Assembly: GCA_016213675.1 (NCBI GenBank)
Contig: JACQZW010000044.1
Coordinates: 1-64,000, forward strand
DNA: 64,000 nt
Source: Acidobacteriota bacterium
Lineage (GTDB): Bacteria > Acidobacteriota > Thermoanaerobaculia > Thermoanaerobaculales > Thermoanaerobaculaceae
Reading direction: 5' to 3'
This document shows, in pieces, positions 19,164-24,920 of the stretch. Within the stretch, counting starts at the first letter, position 1; each line of letters begins with the position of its first letter. Under the pieces are notes generated by a model that did no database searches, had not been told where the DNA came from, and saw only the letters and a list, made by a program, of their open reading frames with translations. A program made the translations under genes and the position numbers.

Positions 19164-20101
19164 GCGTCGAGCTGAGCGTCGTGCTGCCCGTCTACAACGA
19201 GGAGGCGAACGTCCCGGAGGTCTACCGACGGCTGGTCGCGGTCCTCGAGGGCGCCGCGGTCCCGTTCGAAATCGTCTTCGTCGACGACGGCTCACGAGAC
19301 CGGACCTGGACGCTGGTCCGGGAGCTGGCCGCCAACGATCGCCAGGTGCGGGGCCTGTCGTTCTCGCGCAACTTCGGGCACCAGATGGCCTTCGCGGCGG
19401 GGCTCGACGCGGCTCGCGGTCGGTGCGTCGTGGTGATGGACGCGGACCTGCAGGACCCGCCGGAGCTGATCCCGACACTCCTGGCGAAGCACCGCGAGGG
19501 GTACGAGGTCGTCTACGCGGTGAGGACCCGCCGCGCGGGCGAATCGGCGTTCAAGCGCTGGACGGCCGCGGCGTTCTACCGTCTGCTCCGGCGCATCACC
19601 CAGGTCGAGATCCCGGTCGACACCGGCGACTTCCGGCTGATGGGCAGCCAGGCGCTGGCGGCGTTCCGGAAGCTTCCGGAGCGTCACCGCTTCACGCGCG
19701 GGCTCGTCGCGTGGCTCGGGTTCTCACAGATTGGCGTGCCGTACGAGCGCCCGGCCCGCCAGGCCGGCGAGTCCAGCTACCCGCTGCGCAAGATGCTGCG
19801 CTTCGCCGGCGACGGCATCACCTCGTTCTCCCACGTTCCGCTGCAGGTCGCGACCTGGCTCGGTGTCGTGGTTGCCTCGCTTTCGACGGCCTACCTGCTC
19901 CTCTTCGGCATTCTCCGGCTCGCGTCCGTGCGCTTGCCCGCCTCGACCGCCCTGATCGCCGTGGTCCTGGTCGTCTCCGGTGTCCAGCTCGTTACGATCG
20001 GCCTGCTCGGCCAGTACGTCGGCCGCATCTACGACGAGGTGAAGCGCCGCCCGCTCTACCTGGTCCGGGAGTCGGTGGGTGGGCCGGAGGCGGCGCCCTG
20101 A
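19160..20101 (+). CDS. GT2 glycosyltransferase, polyprenyl-phosphate sugar synthase type
   Basis: A 313-residue enzyme with a DPM1/GtrB-like GT-A domain: LSVVLPVYNEEANVPEVY, FVDDGSRDRT, and the metal-binding MDADLQDPPEL, followed by TGDFRLM. Two C-terminal membrane helices (about 230-295) end in QYVGRIYDEVKRRP, as in GtrB-type synthases. It probably moves a sugar from a nucleotide donor onto polyprenyl phosphate on the cytoplasmic side. GTG 19160 overlaps the preceding stop by four bases (GTGA), so it is coupled to the Agl23-like gene. Together the three genes form a plausible make-and-transfer unit for lipid-linked sugar. Confidence 0.93.
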   Translation: MSVELSVVLPVYNEEANVPEVYRRLVAVLEGAAVPFEIVFVDDGSRDRTWTLVRELAANDRQVRGLSFSRNFGHQMAFAAGLDAARGRCVVVMDADLQDPPELIPTLLAKHREGYEVVYAVRTRRAGESAFKRWTAAAFYRLLRRITQVEIPVDTGDFRLMGSQALAAFRKLPERHRFTRGLVAWLGFSQIGVPYERPARQAGESSYPLRKMLRFAGDGITSFSHVPLQVATWLGVVVASLSTAYLLLFGILRLASVRLPASTALIAVVLVVSGVQLVTIGLLGQYVGRIYDEVKRRPLYLVRESVGGPEAAP

Positions 20102-20105
20102 GCGG

Positions 20106-20558
20106 TCAGTGCTCGACGTCGGCCACGGCCGCGGCCGGGTCGGCGGAGCCCTGGATCACGCGCTGCATCCCCGGGAAGTAGCGGTCCATGATCGACACCG
20201 AGGTGTAGACGAGGCTCTGGTACTGGCCGTACGAGAGGTCGTCGCCCTCGACCTCGACCGACGCCTTGAACCGGACCTCGCCGTCGGCGATGTCCATCTC
20301 GAAGTTGCCCACCAGCAACCCGTAGTTCGCACGGGTGAGGAACTCCATGACCTCTCGCCGCCGCGCCTCGGGGACCTTGCCCTCGAGGAAGGTGAGGAAG
20401 CGCACGACGTTGCGCTCGGAGTCGACGACGGCCACGAGGCGGAAGTTGCCGGTCTCCCCCGCGACGCCCATCTCGAGGGCGGAATGGTCGCCGAGCTGGC
20501 GATACGTCCACTCGTCCTTGTCGAAGTGGGCCTTCACGCTGTCGAAGAGGGTCGGCAT
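20106..20558 (-). CDS. YbjN-domain protein
   Basis: A 150-residue soluble protein matching the YbjN family: FDKDEWTYRQLGDHSALEMGV, then VVRFLTFLEGKVPEARRREVMEFLTRANYGLLVGNFEMD and GEVRFKASVEVEGDDLSYGQY. YbjN proteins have a type III secretion chaperone-like fold, and several are linked to stress responses, but the biochemical role is unknown. ATG 20558 has a GGAGG about ten bases upstream; the longer open frame upstream is antisense to the GT gene start. Its stop is four bases from the convergent GT2 stop. The last 15 residues are a variable tail. Confidence 0.8.
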   Translation of the reverse strand: MPTLFDSVKAHFDKDEWTYRQLGDHSALEMGVAGETGNFRLVAVVDSERNVVRFLTFLEGKVPEARRREVMEFLTRANYGLLVGNFEMDIADGEVRFKASVEVEGDDLSYGQYQSLVYTSVSIMDRYFPGMQRVIQGSADPAAAVADVEH

Positions 20559-20635
20559 CCGGGCCTCCGCGCAAGGGTGCGCGCAGACAAGGTCGCGCGC
20601 CGGGGGGACGCTGTCAACCCCTGTGCCCGCTCTGC

Positions 20636-20641
20636 TACGCT
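20636..20641 (+). promoter_or_regulatory. Candidate -10 hexamer TACGCT for a leaderless glycosyltransferase gene
   Basis: TACGCT is followed by exactly six bases and then GTG 20648, with no ribosome-binding site. The spacing is identical to that at mutL, the S66 gene, the pentapeptide gene and others in the window. Confidence 0.4.
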
Positions 20642-20647
20642 CGCCGC

Positions 20648-21814
20648 GTGGAGCGCATCGTGCTCGTCGGGCCATCGTGGCCGCTGCGCGGAGGCATCGC
20701 GCGGACCACGACGGCGCTGGCGGAAGCCCTCGCGGCACGGGGCTCGCTCGCCGCCTTCCTGACGCCGACGCGGCAGTACCCGCGCTGGCTCTACCGCGGC
20801 TCTGACGTCGATCCCGATGCATGCCCGCGCATCGCTCCCGCGGAGCGGGCCTATGCGGTCCTGGAGCCGTGGACCTGGCCGGCGCTGCGACGTCGGATCC
20901 GAGCCGCGAAACCGCGAGCGGTCGTCGTCCCGTACTGGACGTATGCCTGGGCGCCGCTGCTCTCCCGCGTGCTGACCTGGCACGCCGCCCCGGCCGTCGC
21001 CGTGGTGCACAACCCTGCCGACCACGACGCGTCGCGGCTCGCGCGGTGGGCTGCACGCGGCGTCCTCCACCGCTGCGGCGGTTTCATGTGCCACTCGCGG
21101 TCGGTCGAGGAGACGCTCACCGCCGCGTTTCCGGGGCGGCCGGTCGCCGTCCACCCGCTTCCGCCCGACGTGGTGGTGAAGGTCGGGCGCGCCGAGGCGC
21201 GCCGACGGCTCGGCGTGCCCGAGGGCGCCGTCGCGTTCCTCTGCTTCGGTTTCATCCGGCCGTACAAGGGGGTCGAGATCGTGCTCGACGCCTTCGCGAG
21301 CCTGCCTGTAGGTTGCCCGGCGGTGCTGCTCCTCGCCGGCGAGCCGTGGCGCGGGCAGGCGGCGCAGATCGCGGCGCGGCTCGGCGACCCCCGGTTATCG
21401 GGGAGGGTCATAACGGCGCTCCGCTGGCTCCCCGAGGCCGAGGTCGGCTCGTGGTTCGGTGCGGCCGACGTCGCCGTGCTGCCGTACCGCAGCGCGACGG
21501 GCTCCGCGGTCGCCGCGCAGGCGCTGGGACAGGGGCTGCCGATCCTCGCCACCCGGGTGGGCGGCCTCGCCGAGGTGGTGGAGGACGGCGTCACCGGCTC
21601 GCTCGTCCCCCCGGGCGACGCCGGCGCCATGGCCCGGGCAGTCCAGCTCCTGTGCTCCGACGATCTCCGCGCCCGCCTCGCGGCTGGGGCACGGACAAGC
21701 GCGCGACGTTGGACGTGGGCGTCCTACGCCGAGGTGCTCGAGTCGCTGGTCGACGCGGTCGCGGAGGGCGGTTCCGACGCTCGTCCTGCTCGCCAGGGCC
21801 GGAGGGCGAAGTAG
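20648..21814 (+). CDS. GT-B family glycosyltransferase (GT4-like)
   Basis: A 388-residue soluble GT-B enzyme. The N-terminal Rossmann half begins IVLVGPSWPLRGGIARTT, the usual glycine-rich acceptor-side loop. The C-terminal half has CFGFIRPYKGVEIVLDAF and the donor-binding QALGQGLPILATRVGGLAEVVEDG, all typical of GT4 enzymes that make envelope polysaccharide or glycolipid. The acceptor cannot be read. It is not in the preceding operon (YbjN lies between on the other strand) but may be functionally linked to it. The last ten residues (ARPARQGRRAK) are basic and may be unconserved. The start GTG is supported by the six-base gap to TACGCT. Confidence 0.9.
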   Translation: MERIVLVGPSWPLRGGIARTTTALAEALAARGSLAAFLTPTRQYPRWLYRGSDVDPDACPRIAPAERAYAVLEPWTWPALRRRIRAAKPRAVVVPYWTYAWAPLLSRVLTWHAAPAVAVVHNPADHDASRLARWAARGVLHRCGGFMCHSRSVEETLTAAFPGRPVAVHPLPPDVVVKVGRAEARRRLGVPEGAVAFLCFGFIRPYKGVEIVLDAFASLPVGCPAVLLLAGEPWRGQAAQIAARLGDPRLSGRVITALRWLPEAEVGSWFGAADVAVLPYRSATGSAVAAQALGQGLPILATRVGGLAEVVEDGVTGSLVPPGDAGAMARAVQLLCSDDLRARLAAGARTSARRWTWASYAEVLESLVDAVAEGGSDARPARQGRRAK

Positions 21815-21890
21815 CCAAGGTGAAGCCACGCGGTGTCTTTGACCGCGTCCCGCCAGGTCTTCCTTGCCGTGAAACCGATGGCCGGCCGCG

Positions 21891-22577
21891 TCAGAGAGCG
21901 CCGCGTGGGGCGGGCCATGCGGGTGCCCACCAGACGACGCGACCGAGCACGATGTCGGCGAGCGGCTGGCCGGCCTTGATGCGGATCGCGCGGGGTAGGT
22001 GCGCCGGGTTGTCCGACAGCAGGATCAGCACGCGCGATGCTTCGTCGAGAACCAGCCGCTTGACCGTGCACCCCATCTCGCCGGCGGCCTCCTCGCGCAC
22101 CGCGTAGATCCCGCGCGGGGTGACCTCACGGATCGGTGAGCGGTCGAGCAACAGCGTCGAGCCCGGCGGAATGGTGTCGGCCATCGAGTCCTGGTCGGGA
22201 CCGAGGCGGACCAGGATCGCTTGCCTGGGGTTGGCGCCCAGGCTGCGCAGCATCGCGTAGGGGAAGTGCTCGTAGCGGTCGATGTGGTCGGCGAGGTAGA
22301 TGGGCGGTCCGGCGGCGATGCGATCCTCGACCAACGGCACCGGCACGGTGTCGGCGGCGGGGGTGAGGGGGATGTCCTCGCCGAGCAGCTCGGCAACGCC
22401 GACGCCGAGGCCGACGGCGATCCGGGTGAGCGTGTCGACCGTGGGGCGGGACTCGCCGCGCTCGATCTTGGCCAGGAAGTTGCGGGACACCTCGGCCCGA
22501 TCGGCCAGTCCTTGCTGCGAGAGGCCCCGCTCTTGCCGGAGTCCTCTGAGATTGGTGCCGAGTTGTTCGCTGTCCAT
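21891..22577 (-). CDS. XRE-HTH/S24 LexA-like self-cleaving repressor
   Basis: A 228-residue regulator. Residues about 7-62 are an XRE-type helix-turn-helix (SQQGLADRAEVSRNFLAKIERG). The C-terminal S24 domain has all three LexA self-cleavage elements: a scissile Ala89-Gly90 in EDRIAAGPPIYLAD, the nucleophile Ser131 in DQDSMADTIPPGS, and the base Lys173 in CTVKRLVL. These closely resemble LexA (VAAGEPLL, Ser119, TVKRL). RecA-stimulated cleavage in response to DNA damage is therefore plausible. It is divergent from imuA-imuB-dnaE2 and GTTGACAAC-like sites overlap both promoters, so it probably represses the mutasome and itself. ATG 22577 has a GAGAGGT ribosome-binding site. It differs from canonical LexA in its DNA-binding domain. 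Confidence 0.88.
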   Translation of the reverse strand: MDSEQLGTNLRGLRQERGLSQQGLADRAEVSRNFLAKIERGESRPTVDTLTRIAVGLGVGVAELLGEDIPLTPAADTVPVPLVEDRIAAGPPIYLADHIDRYEHFPYAMLRSLGANPRQAILVRLGPDQDSMADTIPPGSTLLLDRSPIREVTPRGIYAVREEAAGEMGCTVKRLVLDEASRVLILLSDNPAHLPRAIRIKAGQPLADIVLGRVVWWAPAWPAPRGAL

Positions 22578-22589
22578 CTGACACCTCTC

Positions 22590-22598
22590 GTTGTCAAT
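22590..22598. promoter_or_regulatory. Candidate operator O3, GTTGTCAAT
   Basis: A near-copy of GTTGWCAAC (eight of nine positions). It overlaps the predicted -10 region of the repressor's own promoter, so binding here would give autorepression. Confidence 0.45.
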
Positions 22599-22624
22599 GT
22601 GGTCCTTTCCGCGGCAAATGTCAA
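22596..22624 (-). promoter_or_regulatory. Candidate promoter of the XRE/S24 repressor gene
   Basis: On the minus strand TTGACA (22624-22619) is followed after 17 bases by CACATT (22601-22596). The -35 overlaps a weaker operator-like site AATGTCAAC at 22617-22625, and the -10 overlaps GTTGTCAAT. The leader of about 12 bases carries the GAGAGGT ribosome-binding site. Confidence 0.5.
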
Positions 22625-22632
22625 CTAAAGGG

Positions 22633-22641
22633 GTTGACAAC
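22633..22641. promoter_or_regulatory. Candidate operator O1, GTTGACAAC
   Basis: A 9-base near-perfect palindrome (GTTG, central A, CAAC) that covers the -35 of the imuA promoter. Related copies lie at 22617-22625 and 22590-22598, so three sites fall between the two divergent start codons. Binding would block entry of RNA polymerase to the mutasome operon. Confidence 0.55.
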
Positions 22642-22662
22642 GATGCGTGTTCATCGTATATT
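22634..22662 (+). promoter_or_regulatory. Strong sigma70-type promoter of imuA-imuB-dnaE2
   Basis: A consensus TTGACA -35 (22634-22639), 17-base spacer and TATATT -10 (22657-22662). The start codon ATG 22676 is only 13 bases after the -10, so the transcript has a leader of about six bases or fewer and no Shine-Dalgarno sequence. A near-consensus promoter covered by an operator is typical of a tightly repressed damage-inducible gene. Confidence 0.75.
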
Positions 22663-22675
22663 TCTTTTGACTACT

Positions 22676-23413
22676 ATGAATACCAGTCCTTTCAACGTCG
22701 CCTCGGCCCCCGACGATCCCGCCGAATCGCTGGCGCGCCTGCGCGAGGCGACCGCCCGCTGGGTGGCACAGGAACGCACCCGCGCCCGCCTCACGACCGG
22801 GATGGAAGCCCTGGACGGGTTGCTCGGGGGCGGGTGGCCTCAGGGGCGGGTGGGGGAGCTGGTCGGCCCGCCCTGCTCGGGGCGCACGGCGGTGGCGATG
22901 GCCACGGTGGCGGCCGCCACCTCGCGCGGCGAGGTCGTGGCGTGGGTCGATGCCGCTGACGCCTTCGACCCCGTCTCGGCGACAGCGGCCGGCGTCGAGC
23001 TCGATCGGGTGCTGTGGGTGCGTCCCAGCGACCTGGAGAAGACGGTGCGGGCGGCCGAGCTGTGCCTCGACCTGTGCGGCTTCGGCGTGGTGGTGGTCGA
23101 CCTGGCGGGCGCGGCGGCGCGACGGGAGCGACGCGGCGGCAAGGGGAAGGCCCTGCGGCTGGTGCGGGCGGTGGAGCGGGCGGGTGCGGTGGTGTTGGTG
23201 CTCGCCGAGCGCCCGTGGGTGGGCACGCTGGCCGGCGTCACGGTGGCGCTGGGGCGCGGCGCCGCCGAGTGGCGCGGCGGGGAGCGCGGCGCGCCGCGTT
23301 GGCTGGCCGGGATCTCGCTACGGCCGTGCATCGAGCGTGGTGGCGTCGGTCGTGGCGCGCCCCGGCGCGACGCGGGTGTCGTGGCGTGGAGGGCGCGCGT
23401 CGTCGGAGGTTAG
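22676..23413 (+). CDS. imuA: ImuA, RecA-like accessory protein of the mutasome
   Basis: A 245-residue protein with a RecA-fold core: TTGMEALDGLLGGGWPQGRVGELVG and a P-loop at about 64-71 reading GPPCSGRT, where the usual Lys of GKT is Arg. A Walker B-like strand follows (VVVVDLAGAA). ImuA proteins act with ImuB and DnaE2 in damage-induced mutagenic translesion synthesis. The Arg substitution suggests weak or absent ATP hydrolysis. ATG 22676 is chosen because it follows the promoter directly; the longer frame from 22634 would begin inside the promoter. The C-terminal 25 residues are basic and low in conservation. imuB starts 28 bases downstream. Confidence 0.88.
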   Translation: MNTSPFNVASAPDDPAESLARLREATARWVAQERTRARLTTGMEALDGLLGGGWPQGRVGELVGPPCSGRTAVAMATVAAATSRGEVVAWVDAADAFDPVSATAAGVELDRVLWVRPSDLEKTVRAAELCLDLCGFGVVVVDLAGAAARRERRGGKGKALRLVRAVERAGAVVLVLAERPWVGTLAGVTVALGRGAAEWRGGERGAPRWLAGISLRPCIERGGVGRGAPRRDAGVVAWRARVVGG

Positions 23414-23441
23414 CCCGGGCAAACCGACAAAGGAGGGAGCC

Positions 23442-24920
23442 GTGCGCCTCGCGTGCCTGTGGGTACCGGACTTCCTGCTGCAGGCGCTGCGCCGCAGCCT
23501 CCCCGAGCTGGCCGAGGCGCCGCTGGCCATCGCCGCCGGTCCGTTGCCGCGTGACCCGATCGTCGCGGTCTCCGCCGAGGCGGCGGAGATGGGCGTCCCG
23601 GTGGGGGTGACCGCCGCCCAGGTCCGCTCGCGCACCCCAGCCGTGCTGGTACGGGTCACACCGCCCGCGGTCGCCGCCGCGGCCGGCGAGGCGCTGGCGG
23701 ACGTGGCGGGCAGCTTCTCGCCACGGATCCGGCGAAGTCGGCCGGGGGAGGTGGTGCTCGATGTCGGTGGCCTCCTCCCGCGCTTCGGCAGCGAGGAAGC
23801 GATCGTCCACGAGCTGCTGCGCGGCTGCCACCGCATCGGCCTGGATGCCCGGGCCGGCGTCGCCTCGAGCCTCGGCGTGGCCCGTGTCGCCGCGCGTTCC
23901 GACGCAGGCGGGGTCGTGCGGCAGGGGGAGGAGCGCGCCTTCCTCGCCCCGCTGTCGTTGGCGGCGCTGGAGCCCGCGCCGCTGATTGCCGCGGCTCTCA
24001 CGCGGTGGGGGATCGCCACGGCCGGTGAGCTGGCCTGCCTGCCGCGGGCCGAGGTGGCGCTGCGCATGGGACCGCAGGGATTGGCGCTCCACCGGCTGGC
24101 CGGCGGTGAGGAAGCCGAGGCGTTCGTGCCGGACCCGGTGCGGGAGGCGCTCCGCGAAGGCGTCGTCCTGGAGGATCCGATCGGTGTGCTGGAGCCGTTC
24201 CTGTTCGTGCTGCGCGGCATCCTCTCGCGCCTGGCCGCCCGCCTCGAGCTGCGCGGCGAGGGGTTCGCCGAGGTCCTGCTGGAGCTGGCCCTGGAGGGAG
24301 GGGAGCGGCGCGAGGCGAGGATCCGGCTCGTGGCGCCCACCCGCGAGGTGCCCGCGGTGCTGGCGCTGGCCCGGTTGGAGCTGGAGGCGCGGCCGCCGGG
24401 GGCGCCGGTGGAAGAGGTCACGGCGGCGGTCGCCCCCGGCACGGTTCGGCTCGTCCAGGGCTCGCTGTTCGGTCCATCCATGCCGGCGCCGGGCAAGCTC
24501 GCCATGACGCTGGCCCGCCTGGCTGCGTTGGTCGGCTCCGACCGCGTCGCCTCTCCCGCGGTCTCCGACACCCACCGGCCGGGCGCGTGGTCCGTCGCTC
24601 CGTTCACCCCTGCGCCGCGCGAGCCTTCCGAGTGCCGGACCCCGGATCCCGGACCCCGTGCCCCGGTTCTCCGGGCATTCCGTCCCCCCTGGGACGCGGA
24701 GGTGGTCACGGCCGGCGCGCGTCCGGTGGCGGCACGCGCGGGTGACCTCGGGGGCGTGGTGGTGGCGTCGGCCGGCCCTTATCGCTTCGTCGGCGACTGG
24801 TGGGCCGACGACCCTTTCGCCCGCGACGACTTCGACGTCGCGACCGACGACGGTTCGCTGTTGCGGGTCTTCTTCGACCACCTGACGCATCGCTGGCTGG
24901 TCGACGGGATCTACGACTGA
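23442..24920 (+). CDS. imuB: ImuB, catalytically inactive Y-family polymerase homologue
   Basis: A 492-residue Y-family polymerase-like protein starting at GTG 23442 with AGGAGGG upstream. It opens RLACLWVPDFLLQALRR and contains VVLDVGGLLPRFGSEEAI, the ImuB version of the palm region. The acidic catalytic residues of true Pol IV/V are not visible, as is normal for ImuB, which links DnaE2 to the sliding clamp rather than synthesising DNA. VQGSLFGP near 340 may serve as a clamp- or partner-binding segment. Residues about 398-412 are encoded by a 7-base tandem repeat (24635-24676) that reads RTPDPGPRAPVL, probably a disordered linker. The stop overlaps the dnaE2 ATG (ATGA-like). Confidence 0.88.
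   Translation: MRLACLWVPDFLLQALRRSLPELAEAPLAIAAGPLPRDPIVAVSAEAAEMGVPVGVTAAQVRSRTPAVLVRVTPPAVAAAAGEALADVAGSFSPRIRRSRPGEVVLDVGGLLPRFGSEEAIVHELLRGCHRIGLDARAGVASSLGVARVAARSDAGGVVRQGEERAFLAPLSLAALEPAPLIAAALTRWGIATAGELACLPRAEVALRMGPQGLALHRLAGGEEAEAFVPDPVREALREGVVLEDPIGVLEPFLFVLRGILSRLAARLELRGEGFAEVLLELALEGGERREARIRLVAPTREVPAVLALARLELEARPPGAPVEEVTAAVAPGTVRLVQGSLFGPSMPAPGKLAMTLARLAALVGSDRVASPAVSDTHRPGAWSVAPFTPAPREPSECRTPDPGPRAPVLRAFRPPWDAEVVTAGARPVAARAGDLGGVVVASAGPYRFVGDWWADDPFARDDFDVATDDGSLLRVFFDHLTHRWLVDGIYD
24635..24676. repeat. 7-base tandem repeat inside imuB, six units
   Basis: Six 7-mers in register, including CCGGACC, CCGGATC, CCGGACC, CCGTGCC and CCGGTTC. It has the same style as the intergenic heptad repeats at 63693-63741. 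The total of 42 bases is a multiple of three, so the imuB frame is kept. The encoded residues are Pro/Gly/Arg/Ala rich. Confidence 0.65.

Noticed and set aside
21724..22071. Minus-strand peptide containing PAIGFTARKTWRDAVKDTAWLHLGYFALR
   Set aside because: It looks somewhat protein-like and might be a gene remnant between the GT-B and repressor genes, but it overlaps both and has no start, length or family match I can support.
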